64,000 nucleotides of DNA from the NCBI GenBank assembly GCA_016806145.1, contig CP063166.1, positions 806,001-870,000 of the forward strand, in the 5' to 3' direction. Below, in pieces: positions 38,886 through 48,598 of the stretch. The position numbers and the translations under genes were made by a program. Position 1 is the first letter of the stretch. The number at the start of each line of letters is the position of its first letter. Under the pieces are notes generated by a model. The model was not told the DNA's origin. It ran no database searches and saw nothing but the letters and a program-made list of their open reading frames with translations. This stretch comes from Variovorax paradoxus (GTDB taxonomy: Bacteria; Pseudomonadota; Gammaproteobacteria; Burkholderiales; Burkholderiaceae_C).

Positions 38886-41747
38886 ATGGCCGAGCACGAG
38901 TTCCGCATCGACAGCGAATCCCCCGTCAACCAGGACCTGAAGTTCTGGCGCATCGTGGGCCACGAGGGGCTGTCGCGTCCGTCGTCCTACGAGCTCACCG
39001 TGCTCTCGCAGGACCGCACCATCGATCCGCGCCAGATCCTCGGCCACGCCTTCGACGTGGTGATCGGCTTCGTCGATGCCGACGACCAGAAGCACGAGCG
39101 GCATGCGCGCGGCCATGCGGTGCGCGTGGTGCGCGGCGGGCAGGTGGGGCGCTTCTTCGAATACCGCATCAGCCTGCGCTCGTGGTTCGGCCTGCTGACC
39201 AAGCGCATCAACTCGCGCATCCTGCAGGAGAAGCCGGTGCTCGACGTGCTCGATGCCGTGCTGACCGACAGCCCCATCAAGGCCCATGCGAAGACCGAGC
39301 CCGCGGGCGTGATCGGCGTGCACGAGCCGCGCCGCTACTGCGTGCAGTTCCAGGAGAGCGACTACAACTTCCTGTCGCGCATCCTCGAGGACGAGGGCGT
39401 GTACTACTGGTTCGATTCCTTCGACTCGCCCGGCATGATGCACCTGGCCGATTCCACCGGCATGGCGCACGGGCCGCTGCCGGCCAAGGGCGTGCTGAAC
39501 TACGCCGGCGACGGTGCGAGCGAGGCGCGCTACAACGAGATCGAGCGCTGGATCAGCGGTCGCCAGCTGCGCTCGGGCAAGTACGAGTCGCGTGACGTGA
39601 ACTACAAGGCGATCAACACATTGCTGAGCACGCACGGCGAGATGGTGCCCGCGCACGAGCTGGCGGACCTCGAGGTGTTCGAGTACCCGGGCGGCTATTT
39701 CACGAGCGAGCAGTCCGACGTCGTGCTCGAGATCCGCGCGGGCGAGCTGCCGGCGCGCCAGACGCTGCACTGGGCCGTCACGCGCTGGCCCGACGTGGCG
39801 GTGGGCCACACCTTCACCTTCAAGGGCGACCCCGACGGCACGCGCGACGGCGACTACCTGATCGGCGGCTGCGTCTTCGTCGCCACCCATCCGGGCTACG
39901 AGGGCATGGGCACCTTCGTCGCGCCGCGGCCGACCGCGGAGCTGCTGCGCGAGGCGCTGCGCGACGACGCGGTCAACGCCGGCTGCACCGATGCCCTGCT
40001 CGAGCTGATCGACACCACGCCGACCTTGCGCGAGGGCGTGCGCGGCACCAGCGCCTTCCTGATCACCGCGCTGCCCGCCGACCACATCTTCCGTCCGCCG
40101 CGCCTCACGCCGCGCGTGACCATGCCGGGCCCGCAGAGCGCCATCGTCGTGGGCGGCAAGGGCAAGGAGCACGACGTCGACCCGATGGGCCGCGTCAAGG
40201 TGCACTTCCACTGGGACCGCAACGATTTCCGCGACGACCGTTCGACCTGCTGGATCCGCGTCTCGCAGCCCTGGGCCGGCAAGGGCTGGGGCGGCTACTT
40301 CGCGCCGCGCATCAACCAGGAGGTGATCGTCGAGTTCATGAACGGCGATCCCGACCGGCCGATCGTCACCGGCCGCGTCTACAACGACGACCAGCCGATC
40401 CCCTACAAGTCGGCCACGCAGAGCGGCTTCAAGACCCGCTCCACGCCCGGTGGCGGGCCCTCGAACTACAACGAGATCATGTTCGAGGACAAGAAGGGGG
40501 GCGAGCTGGTCAATATCCATGCCGAGCGGAACATGACGACGACGGTGGAGAACGACGACACCACCCACGTCATGAACGACCAGTCGCTGACGGTCGACCG
40601 CCACCGGACCATCACGGTGAAGGGCAAGGAAGAGCACACGGTGCTCAAGACGCAGATGAACCACGTGGTCCTGAACCAGACCAACAAGTTCGACGCCGAC
40701 ACCTTCACCACCACGCTGGGCAACCAGAGCATCGGCACCAAGGGCAAGCAGGACACCGTGGTCAACGGGCCGGTGACCTCGCACACGAACAACACCTACA
40801 CGCTGACCACGGTGGGTGCGTTCTCGCAGACCTCGGCCTCGATGAAGATCAACTCGGTGGGCGCGGTCACGCTGACCTCGGGCGCGAACGTGGCGCTGGG
40901 CTCCACCGCCGAGATGAAGATGAGCACCAACGCCGACCGCATCGACTCGGCGGCCGGCGCGCACAAGATCTACGCCAACGCGATCAAGGCGGTGTCGAAC
41001 TCGAACATCGAGATGTTCGCGGTCGGCAACATCAACGCCACCTCGAACGGATCGAACACCACGGTGCTGGGCGCCAACTCCAGCGGCTACATCGGGGTGA
41101 ACACCGAGGCCAACATGGGCATGGCCCGCTCGACCTTCATGGGCATGTCGATCGACACCATGGTGGGCCTGAGCATGGCGTCTTGCCTCGCGCTGCAGAT
41201 GGAGACGGCGGCCGCGCTCAAGCTCGGCTTCGCGGGTGTGGACCTGAGCATCTCGCCGGTGGACGTCGAGCAGCGCCAGGCCAAGGTGATCATGCCCGGC
41301 GGCGGCGCGGGCGGCGGCGGCGGCGCCTTCGCGATGGGCGCCTCGATCGGCGCGGCCATCGATGCCGTCGGCTTCTCGCTGTGGGCCGCCATCACCGACA
41401 TCCAGGCGACCAACAAGCAGTACGACGATGCCGCGGCCGCGCTGAAGGAGGCCCAGGAAGAGGCAAAGAACCTCGGGCTGGCCGGCATGGCGGCGCGGCT
41501 GCAGGCCGCCGCGGAGATCGCCGCGGCGCGGCGCGCGAGCGGCTTGCTCGATTCCGTGCGTCTGCATTCGGCGCCCGCCGACAGGTCCGGGAACTACACC
41601 GACGACCAGAACCCGCTCTCCAGCCCCGGCAACGCGGTCGAGGCCGACTCCGCCACGCACGGCCTCGGACCGACGCCGATGCCCAATTCCGCGCCGGGCC
41701 CGGCCGCGAGCCGCGACCTGCCGGTGCCACCCACGCCCGCGGAATGA
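38886..41747 (+). CDS. vgrG: T6SS spike protein VgrG with long beta-helix and helical C-terminal extension
   Basis: The 953-residue protein has the gp27-like base (YCVQFQESDYNFLSRILEDE), OB fold (MGRVKVHFHWDRND, INQEVIVEFMNGDPDRPIVT) and then a long needle of short repeats rich in T, N, V and S (~530-790). Beyond the needle comes a Gly-rich hydrophobic segment (GGGAGGGGGAFAMGASIG, ~807-825), an Ala/Glu helix (AAAALKEAQEEAKNLG) and a Pro-rich tail. VgrG at 13150 lacks this tail. The tail may bind the DUF2169 adaptor and pentapeptide proteins encoded directly downstream, or be a small pore-like cargo domain. No known toxin motif is seen. The ribosome binding site is weak. Confidence 0.92.
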   Translation: MAEHEFRIDSESPVNQDLKFWRIVGHEGLSRPSSYELTVLSQDRTIDPRQILGHAFDVVIGFVDADDQKHERHARGHAVRVVRGGQVGRFFEYRISLRSWFGLLTKRINSRILQEKPVLDVLDAVLTDSPIKAHAKTEPAGVIGVHEPRRYCVQFQESDYNFLSRILEDEGVYYWFDSFDSPGMMHLADSTGMAHGPLPAKGVLNYAGDGASEARYNEIERWISGRQLRSGKYESRDVNYKAINTLLSTHGEMVPAHELADLEVFEYPGGYFTSEQSDVVLEIRAGELPARQTLHWAVTRWPDVAVGHTFTFKGDPDGTRDGDYLIGGCVFVATHPGYEGMGTFVAPRPTAELLREALRDDAVNAGCTDALLELIDTTPTLREGVRGTSAFLITALPADHIFRPPRLTPRVTMPGPQSAIVVGGKGKEHDVDPMGRVKVHFHWDRNDFRDDRSTCWIRVSQPWAGKGWGGYFAPRINQEVIVEFMNGDPDRPIVTGRVYNDDQPIPYKSATQSGFKTRSTPGGGPSNYNEIMFEDKKGGELVNIHAERNMTTTVENDDTTHVMNDQSLTVDRHRTITVKGKEEHTVLKTQMNHVVLNQTNKFDADTFTTTLGNQSIGTKGKQDTVVNGPVTSHTNNTYTLTTVGAFSQTSASMKINSVGAVTLTSGANVALGSTAEMKMSTNADRIDSAAGAHKIYANAIKAVSNSNIEMFAVGNINATSNGSNTTVLGANSSGYIGVNTEANMGMARSTFMGMSIDTMVGLSMASCLALQMETAAALKLGFAGVDLSISPVDVEQRQAKVIMPGGGAGGGGGAFAMGASIGAAIDAVGFSLWAAITDIQATNKQYDDAAAALKEAQEEAKNLGLAGMAARLQAAAEIAAARRASGLLDSVRLHSAPADRSGNYTDDQNPLSSPGNAVEADSATHGLGPTPMPNSAPGPAASRDLPVPPTPAE

Positions 41748-41784
41748 ACGCGCAACGCCAGGCGCCGACCACCGCGCGATACCG

Positions 41785-44430
41785 ATGCACATACTGAAGC
41801 CTCATGTCGTCGCCCTGAGCTTCCGGCCGATCGAGTACCGGTCCAAGGCCGGGCTGTGCCTGAGCGGCATGCTGTTCCTGCCGATGTCGCCCGCCGATGG
41901 CGGACTGCTGCGCGAGCAGTCGATGTGGAACACCGTCTCCCGCCTGATGGCGGTGCCGCTGGTCGACGAAGGCGTGGCCAAGCTCACGCCCGAGTACCTG
42001 GTGGTGGGCCGCGTGCACACCAGCGAGCCCGGTGCGCGCGGCGCCGTGGCCCGGGTGCGCCTGGGCGGCGCGAGCAAGTCGGTGCTGGCCTTCGCGCCGC
42101 GCTACTGGGACGGCGCGCGCGTGGTGCAGTCGCCCGACTACCGGCCCGTGCCGCTCGACTGGAGCCAGGCCTACGGCGGCGCCGGCCACGACGAGAACCC
42201 GCAGGGCATGGGCGCCGCGCCGGTGGACGGCGTGCAGTGGCTGCCGCCGCTGGAGCTGCCCGATTCGCGCATCACCGCGCCCGGCGACGTGGTGCGCCCG
42301 GCCGGCTTCGGCGCGCTCGACGTGCTGCATCCGCAGCGCGCCGCGCTGCGCGGCACCTACGACGAGGCCTACCTGCAGAACCATGCGCCGGGCTTTCCGC
42401 CCGACGTCGACTGGCGGCACTTCAACATGGCGCCGCGCGACCAGTGGCTGGCCGCGCCGCTGCGCGGCGACGAGCCCTTCGCGCTCGAGAACCTGCATCC
42501 CGAGAAGCCGCTGCTGCAGGGTCAACTGCCGGGCCTGCGGCTGCGCGTGTTCGCCGACTACCGCCTGCCCGGCACGGCGGCGGCGGGCGGCGAGGCCTTC
42601 AAGCTCAAGGAAGTGCCGATGCGGCTGACCACCATCTGGTTCTTCCCCGAGGTGGAGCGCATGCTGCTGATCTGGCACGGCCTGGCCGAGGTGGCGGAGA
42701 ACGACGGCAGCGACATCGCGCACCTCATGGCCGCGGTCGAGCGGCAGGGCGAGCCGCGCGAGGACGCCCATTACGCCGACGTGCTGGCGCGCCGGCTCGA
42801 TCCGGTGCACGGCGGCATCGACAGCCTCGACGACGGCGAGCTGCTGCCCGAGGGGCAGGACACCACCGATCCCGACTTCGAGCGCGCCACCGAGGTCTAC
42901 AAGATGGACGGCCTGCGCGGCGACGCCCAGATGCGCCGCGCCGAGATCGACGTGGCGCTCGCGCGCGAGAAGGCCGTCGCGATGGGCAAGGACCCCGATG
43001 CGATGGGGCTGAAGCCGCCGGTGCGCGAGAAGCCGCCCACCATGGCCGAACTGCCGGCCTACATCAAGGACAAGCAGAAGCTGGCCGAGGCGCAGCAGAT
43101 CGCGGTCGCCGAGGACCTGCTCGCGCAGGTCGAGAAGCTGCTCGCGATGGACGACGCGCAGCGCCAGCGCCTGGCGCAGCTGGCCCATCGCGGGCCGCCC
43201 CTCTTCGGCGCCGAGCGGCACCTGGCCGAGCTCAAGGCCGCGTTCGGCCGGCTGCCGATGCCCGAGCCGCAGCTGCTCGACAGGCTGCGCGCCCGCGAGC
43301 AGGCCGAGCGGCAGGGCTACCTGCAGGGCGCCCACATGCAGCCCCCGGCCTTCGCGCTCGCGGGCGGGGAGGGCGCGCAGCGCCGCGCCGAGGTGCAGCG
43401 GCTGGTCGAGAAGGGCCACCGCACCCTGCCGTGGATCGACCTCACGGGCGTCGACCTGTCGGGGCTCGACCTGCATGGTGTCGACTTCTCGGGCGCCTGG
43501 CTCGAGAGCGTGAACCTGCGCAATGCCAACGTCTCGGGCTGCGATTTCTCGGGCGCGGTGCTGGCCCATGCCGACCTGCGCGGCTGCCTCGCGGTGGAGG
43601 CGAACCTCTGCGGCGCCAACCTCGGCCGCGCGCAACTGGCCGGCGCGGTGTTCGACCGCGCGCGCCTGGGCAGCACGATGCTGATGCACACCGAGCTCGC
43701 GCAGACCCAGATGCGCGGCGCCGACCTCGCTGGCGCCAACCTGCTCGAGACCCGGTGGGGTCCGGCCGACTGGAGCGGCGCGCGGCTGGCCGGCAATGTC
43801 TTCTACAAGCTGTCGCTGCGGGGCGTGGATCTGCGCGAGGCCGACCTCTCGGGCGCGAGCTTCGTCGAATGCGACCTGCGCGGCGTGGAACTCTCGGGCG
43901 CCAACCTGCAGTCGACCGCCTTCATCACCTGCCAGCTGCAGGGCGCGCGCCTGGTCGCGGCGCGTGCCAAGGGTGTGGTGTTCGCGAAGAACACCGTGCT
44001 CGACGGGGTGGATGCGAGCGGCGCCGATCTCTCGAACGCCAACCTGGGCGAGTGCAGCGCGATCGGCCTGCGCGCGCCCAAGGCGCTGCTCGACGGCGCC
44101 AACCTCGGCATGGCCGACCTGCGCGACGCCGACCTGCGCCTCGCGTCGGTCAAGGGCGCGCTGCTGCGCAAGGCGCGCTGCAGCCGCGCGCGGCTCGCGG
44201 GTGCGAACTTCCAGGATGCGGTGTTCAGCCATGCCGATTTGATCGGCACCGACTTCCGGCGCGCCAACCTCTTCGGCGCCGACCTCACGCGCGTCGCGCT
44301 CAGCGGCGACAGCCGCTTCGACGGCGCGCTGCTCGCGCGCAGCCGGACCTGGCCGCGGCTGAGCCCCGAGCAGCAGGCGGTGGCGGCGGCGCGCGCCGCG
44401 GCGCCGACCGATGGCGGAGGTGCCGCATGA
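41785..44430 (+). CDS. DUF2169 adaptor fused to pentapeptide repeats
   Basis: The 881-residue protein has an N-terminal DUF2169 domain (~1-310; VVALSFRPIEY, ARVVQSPDYRPVPLDWSQAY, WRHFNMAPRDQWL), a charged helical middle (~370-520) and ~30 pentapeptide repeats from ~550 to 860 (A(D/N)LxG pattern, e.g. ADLSGASFVECDLRGVELSG). DUF2169 proteins are T6SS adaptor/chaperones that load PAAR-linked effectors on VgrG. The right-handed quadrilateral helix of pentapeptides is rod-like and could be a docking surface. It lies between vgrG and a second pentapeptide protein. It is followed after 61 bp by the next gene, with a poor ribosome binding site at its own ATG. Confidence 0.85.
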   Translation: MHILKPHVVALSFRPIEYRSKAGLCLSGMLFLPMSPADGGLLREQSMWNTVSRLMAVPLVDEGVAKLTPEYLVVGRVHTSEPGARGAVARVRLGGASKSVLAFAPRYWDGARVVQSPDYRPVPLDWSQAYGGAGHDENPQGMGAAPVDGVQWLPPLELPDSRITAPGDVVRPAGFGALDVLHPQRAALRGTYDEAYLQNHAPGFPPDVDWRHFNMAPRDQWLAAPLRGDEPFALENLHPEKPLLQGQLPGLRLRVFADYRLPGTAAAGGEAFKLKEVPMRLTTIWFFPEVERMLLIWHGLAEVAENDGSDIAHLMAAVERQGEPREDAHYADVLARRLDPVHGGIDSLDDGELLPEGQDTTDPDFERATEVYKMDGLRGDAQMRRAEIDVALAREKAVAMGKDPDAMGLKPPVREKPPTMAELPAYIKDKQKLAEAQQIAVAEDLLAQVEKLLAMDDAQRQRLAQLAHRGPPLFGAERHLAELKAAFGRLPMPEPQLLDRLRAREQAERQGYLQGAHMQPPAFALAGGEGAQRRAEVQRLVEKGHRTLPWIDLTGVDLSGLDLHGVDFSGAWLESVNLRNANVSGCDFSGAVLAHADLRGCLAVEANLCGANLGRAQLAGAVFDRARLGSTMLMHTELAQTQMRGADLAGANLLETRWGPADWSGARLAGNVFYKLSLRGVDLREADLSGASFVECDLRGVELSGANLQSTAFITCQLQGARLVAARAKGVVFAKNTVLDGVDASGADLSNANLGECSAIGLRAPKALLDGANLGMADLRDADLRLASVKGALLRKARCSRARLAGANFQDAVFSHADLIGTDFRRANLFGADLTRVALSGDSRFDGALLARSRTWPRLSPEQQAVAAARAAAPTDGGGAA

Positions 44431-44491
44431 GCGCAGCGCCGGGCCGCCCCGAACAAGCTCGCACCGCGGTGCGAAGCACGAAAGCATTTCA

Positions 44492-45544
44492 ATGAGCGTG
44501 AGCGCGGAACTGCTGTCGCTGGGCGCCGGCCTGGGCGAGACCTTCGAGGGCCAGGACTTCGAAGGCGGCCACTATGCGAAGAGTTTTCTCGGCGGCGGCC
44601 TGTTCACCGCCTGCCGCTGGAATGGCGCGGACCTGCGCGGCGCGGACGTGCGCGAAGCCGTGTTCGACCAGTGCGCGATGGCCGGCACGCTGTTCGCCGG
44701 CGCCAACCTGCGCCATGCGGTGTTCAACCGCTGCAAGCTCGACCATGCCGACTTCCGCAACGCGAACCTGCACACCGCCACCTTCAACGAGTGCGACCTG
44801 TCGCATGCGCAGTTCGGCGACGCGGCATTGAGCATGGCGCGCTTCCACGGCTGCGTGCTCGACCATGCGGGAATGCAGCGCGCGGGCCTGGAATCGACCG
44901 TGTTCTCGAGCTCGAAGCTGCTCGACGTGAATGCCGACCACACGCAGTGGCTGCACACGGTGGTCACCGGCTGCGACCTGGCACGCATGACCTGGGCCGG
45001 GGCGTCGATGACCCGCGCGGTGTTCTCGAACCAGGCGCTGCCGAACCGCCGCTTCGATGGATGCCGGCTCGAGGGGTGCCAGTTCAACGGCGCCGACCTC
45101 GGCGGCAGCAGCTTCGCGGGCGTGCAGCTGAATCAGTGCAACTTCCAGGGCGCCAAGCTCGATGGCTGCGACTTCTCCGAGGTGAAGGCACCGCATGCGG
45201 TCTTCTGCGACGCGGCGGGCGAGGGCGTGCGCTTCACGAAGGCCCAGTTGACGCAGTCGCTGTTCACCGGCGCCGTGCTGCCGGGCGCGCACTTCGGCGG
45301 CGCGCGGCTGCACCAGTGCCATTTCGCGCAGGCCAGGCTGGCCCGCGCCGTGTTCGTCACCGCCGACTGCACCTACGCCGATTTCCGCCATGCCGACCTG
45401 CAGGGCGCCGACCTGCGCGATGCCGAGCTGTTCCGCGCCGTCTTCCATGCCGCGCAACTGCAGGACGCGCAGTTCACCGACCGCAGCCGCGCGCTCGGCA
45501 CCGATGCCGAACTCGCGCGCGCCGAGCAATGGAGCGCCGCCTGA
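44492..45544 (+). CDS. Pentapeptide-repeat protein of the T6SS spike module
   Basis: Starting at ATG 44492 (MSVSAELLSLGAG) the protein has 350 residues, almost all of them pentapeptide repeats (FxxCxLxxAxF-like, e.g. AVFNRCKLDHADFRNANLHT). An upstream in-frame start at 44411 would run through the end of the previous gene. It is probably a stand-alone partner of the DUF2169-pentapeptide fusion, from which it may derive. Such proteins form solid beta-helical rods. Some mimic DNA (gyrase inhibitors), but here the position between DUF2169 and DUF3540 genes favours a structural or loading role. No toxin or immunity features are visible. Confidence 0.85.
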   Translation: MSVSAELLSLGAGLGETFEGQDFEGGHYAKSFLGGGLFTACRWNGADLRGADVREAVFDQCAMAGTLFAGANLRHAVFNRCKLDHADFRNANLHTATFNECDLSHAQFGDAALSMARFHGCVLDHAGMQRAGLESTVFSSSKLLDVNADHTQWLHTVVTGCDLARMTWAGASMTRAVFSNQALPNRRFDGCRLEGCQFNGADLGGSSFAGVQLNQCNFQGAKLDGCDFSEVKAPHAVFCDAAGEGVRFTKAQLTQSLFTGAVLPGAHFGGARLHQCHFAQARLARAVFVTADCTYADFRHADLQGADLRDAELFRAVFHAAQLQDAQFTDRSRALGTDAELARAEQWSAA

Positions 45545-45581
45545 GGCGGCTCCCGTTCATCGTTCTTCCCGAGGCAACACC

Positions 45582-46229
45582 ATGACCACCCTTCTTTCCA
45601 CGCGCCGGCCCACCCGGGTCGCGTCGCCTGTGTCGCCCGCACCGAAGGCTTCGGCCACGCCGGCCGCCGGCTGGCACCGCGCCACCGTCTCGGCCGATCC
45701 GGCCACCGGGCTGCGATTGCGCGTCGGCACGCACGAGGTGTCCGCGCGCCAGGCCTTCAGCTGCCTGGTCGCGCTGCAGCGCGGCGACACCGTGGCGGCG
45801 CTGCTCGACGAGGGCGCGCAGTGGTGGGTGATGTCCGTGCTCGAGCGCGAGGGCACGCAGGACGTGGTGCTGCGCAGCGAGGGATCGCTGGCGCTCGAGG
45901 CGCCCGTGCTTCGCGCGCGCGCGTCCGAGTCGCTCGAGCTCGCCGCGCCGCAGGTGCGGCTGCAGTGCGAGCAGGCCGACGCGGTCGGCGACCGGCTGAA
46001 CCTGATCGGCGGCGCGATGAAGGCGATCGGCGCCACGCTGTCGACCCTGTTCGATCGCGCGCACCACCACGCCGGGCAACACCTGCGCACCACCGAGGGC
46101 CTGGACCGCACGCAGGCGCAGCACCTGGAGCTGCAGGCGAAGCAGCTGCTGCAGATCCACGCCGAGCACGCGCTGATCGAGGGCGAGCAGCTGGTCAAGG
46201 CGCGCGGCGGCCAGATCCACTTCGGCTGA
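45582..46229 (+). CDS. DUF3540 domain protein of the T6SS spike module
   Basis: The 215-residue protein starts at ATG 45582. A Pro/Ser N terminus precedes a DUF3540 domain (QAFSCLVALQRGDTVAALLD, VLEREGTQDVVLRSEGSLAL, LEAPVLRARASESLELAAPQ). The repeated short beta strands and the final helical HLELQAKQLLQIHAEHALIE resemble a shortened VgrG needle. DUF3540 proteins co-occur with DUF2169 and DUF4150-PAAR genes in T6SS spike islands, but their exact role is not established. It is 37 bp after the pentapeptide gene and nine bp before the PAAR-like gene. Confidence 0.85.
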   Translation: MTTLLSTRRPTRVASPVSPAPKASATPAAGWHRATVSADPATGLRLRVGTHEVSARQAFSCLVALQRGDTVAALLDEGAQWWVMSVLEREGTQDVVLRSEGSLALEAPVLRARASESLELAAPQVRLQCEQADAVGDRLNLIGGAMKAIGATLSTLFDRAHHHAGQHLRTTEGLDRTQAQHLELQAKQLLQIHAEHALIEGEQLVKARGGQIHFG

Positions 46230-46238
46230 GGTCGCGCC

Positions 46239-46634
46239 ATGTTCGCCAACTGCCAGATGATGGGCACCGACATGGGATTTCCCGATGTCTGCCTCACGCC
46301 CACGCCCGCCGGACCGGTGCCGATCCCCTATCCCAACATCGCGATGGGGCCGATGGCGATTCCGAACTGCCCCACGATCCTGTTCATGTGCATGCCGGCC
46401 CACAACCTGGCTACCACCATCCCGATGACCAACGGCGACAACGTGGGCGTGAACATGGGCGTGGCCTCGGGCACCGTGATGGGACCGTCGCGCCATGTCA
46501 CCGGCGCCTTCACCGTGCTGCTCAACGGCATGCCGGCCTCGCGCCTGACGAGCGTGTCGCTGCAGAACAGCACCAACTGCCCGGGCGTTCGCCTGGTGCC
46601 GAGCCAGGCGCTGGTGCTGCTGCTGGCGCCCTGA
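46239..46634 (+). CDS. PAAR-like tip protein (DUF4150)
   Basis: The 131-residue protein opens MFANCQMMGTDMGFPDVCLT and carries TPTPAGPVPIPYPNIAMG and TIPMTNGDNVGVNMGVASGT, the pattern of DUF4150 PAAR-like domains that cap VgrG and sharpen the spike. The whole protein is the PAAR fold, with no C-terminal toxin extension. Effectors loaded by the DUF2169 protein must then be separate or bound at the VgrG2 tail. The spacing (nine bp after DUF3540) implies co-translation. Confidence 0.9.
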   Translation: MFANCQMMGTDMGFPDVCLTPTPAGPVPIPYPNIAMGPMAIPNCPTILFMCMPAHNLATTIPMTNGDNVGVNMGVASGTVMGPSRHVTGAFTVLLNGMPASRLTSVSLQNSTNCPGVRLVPSQALVLLLAP

Positions 46635-46650
46635 GCGCGGCGGCGGAAAC

Positions 46651-46676
46651 GGCCTATCTCTTAAGGCGAGATTGCC
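46651..46676 (+). promoter_or_regulatory. Candidate regulatory motif upstream of tagH
   Basis: GGCCTATCTC followed at four bases by GGCG duplicates the block at 8777 with identical spacing. CTTAAGGCG (46660-46668) also recurs upstream of tssK (~15603). The block is in the 128-bp gap before the FHA gene, ~90 bp before the ATG. Function is inferred from recurrence. Confidence 0.3.
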
Positions 46677-46762
46677 AATGCGCCCCACCGAATGAATACT
46701 CCTTGCGAGTTGCCGCGCCCGCGCAGGCGGGCGGTGTTTGGGCGTCGCCCGGGAGCCGGTTC

Positions 46763-48531
46763 ATGATCCAGATCGCTGTTATCTCCCGCCAGGGCGTGCC
46801 GACGGGGGCGTCCCTGGCCGCCGAGTTCGGTCCCGCCGGCGGCACCATCGGCCGCGCCGAGAGCAATGCACTGGTGCTCGACGATCCCGACCGCACCGTC
46901 TCGCGCGTGCATGCGCAGGTGCTGTGCCGCGACGGCCGGTACTTCATCGTCGACCGCGGCAGCAATCCGATGCAGTGCAACGGGCAGCCGCTCGGGCCCG
47001 GCAACGAAGCCGCGCTGGTCGACGGCGCCCGCCTGGTGGTCGGCAGCTTCGAACTCGTGGTGCGCGTGCAGGCCGCCGCGCCCGCACCGGCACCGGCCGC
47101 GGCACCGTTCGCGATCCCCGAAACCATCATGGGCCTGTCGGGCGCGAAGTCGGCACCGGCGCCGGCATCCGCCGCGGCGAGCAGCGACGATCCCTTCGCC
47201 GACCTGCTCGCGGGCCTGGGGTCGCCGCCCGCGCCCGCACCCGCGCCGGGCCGGTCGCCCGCGCCGTCGTCGTCGTCGTTGTCGTCGTCCTCGCCGTCAG
47301 CCGACTCGCTGCTGTTCCCCGACCCCATGGCCACCGGTTCGCGCAACGCGCAGGCCGCGCAGATCGATCCCTTCGCCAACCTGCTCGGTCCCGACCCGGC
47401 TTCGGCACCCGCCGGCGGCCTCGGCGCGCTCGACGACTTCTCCGACCTGGGCGCGCCGCCCGCGCACGGCAAGGCCGCGAGCATCGACGCGCTGTTCGGC
47501 GGCACGGCCGGTGCCGGCGGCATCGGCGGCGATCCGCTCGCGCTGTCGCCGCTGGCCGATCCGCTGCTGCAGCCCAACACCGCGAACGACGCCGATCCGC
47601 TGGCCGCGCTGCAGCGCGCCGCGCCGGCCACGCCGATGGCGCGTTCCGACCACCTGCCGATCGAGCAGTTCGGCTTCACGCCGCCGAAGGCCATCACGCC
47701 GCCGGCCGCCGTGCCGGTGCCGCCACCGGCCCCCGCGCCCACCCCTGCGCCCGTGCCGCGCGCCGCGCCGCTGCCCGAGCTGCCCGCCTTCGACGACATG
47801 ACGGGCCTGCCGATCCGCATCAGCGGCCCCGACACCGCGGGCCGCCCGCTGCCGCCGCTGTCCGCGCCGGCACCGGCGCCCGCGCGCGCGCGCCCGCGCC
47901 TGCCCCTGTCGCCGCCGCGCCTGTCGAGCGCATCGCGAGCGACGACGAGCTGCTGGCCGCCTTCCTGCGCGGCCTCGGCGGCACGCACCAGCCGCCCGAG
48001 ATGCTCACGCCGGGGCTGATGGAGCGTATCGGCTCGATGCTGCGCAGCGCCACCGAGGGCACGCTGCAGCTGCTGCTCACGCGCCAGGAGTTCAAGCGCG
48101 AGGTGCGCGCCGAGGTCACGATGATCGCGGCCCAGGCCAACAACCCGCTGAAGTTCTCGCCCACGGTCGAGGTCGCGCTGGCGCACCTGCTGGGGCCGGG
48201 CGTGCGCGGCTTCATGCCGGCCGAGGCCGCGATGCGCGATGCCTTCAACGACCTGCGCGCGCACCAGTTCGGCGTGATGGTCGGCCTGCGCGCGGCGCTG
48301 GCGCACGTCATCGCGCGCTTCGAGCCCGAGGAGCTCGAGAAGAAGATCAGCTCGAAGTCGGCGCTCGACGCGCTGTTCGCGGCCAACCGCAAGGCCAAGC
48401 TGTGGGACCAGTTCGTGGCGCTGTACGGCGGCATCGCGACGGAAGCCGAGGACGACTTCCACAACCTGTTCGGCAAGGCCTTCCTCGAGGCCTACGAGGC
48501 GCAGATGGCGCGCCTGAAATCCGACGACTGA
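46763..48531 (+). pseudogene. tagH: T6SS FHA-domain protein TagH (Fha), frameshifted
   Basis: From ATG 46763 the protein has an FHA domain (~20-95; IGRAESNALVLDDPDRTVSR, VHAQVLCRDGRYFIVDRGSN), a long Ala/Pro-rich linker, then a conserved T6SS-FHA C-terminal domain (MLTPGLMERIGSMLRSATEG, PLKFSPTVEVALAHLLGP). A frameshift at a (CG)6 tract (47881-47892) separates the two. The first frame stops at 48019 in nonsense, the second carries ERIASDDELLAAFLRGLGG on to 48531. Removing one CG gives 589 codons including the stop. Fha is the phospho-threonine scaffold target of PpkA and is dephosphorylated by PppA, so loss would uncouple that switch. A sequencing error is a serious alternative. Confidence 0.85.
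47881..47892. repeat. (CG)6 dinucleotide tract at the tagH frameshift
   Basis: Six CG units in the proline/alanine linker. Loss of one unit (2 bp) restores a single open frame joining FHA and C-terminal domains. Confidence 0.8.
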
Positions 48532-48598
48532 GGCGCGCGCGACCGCTGCACCCAGAACAAGAACCCACGACACGCACGACCGACGCGAGGAGCCCCGC

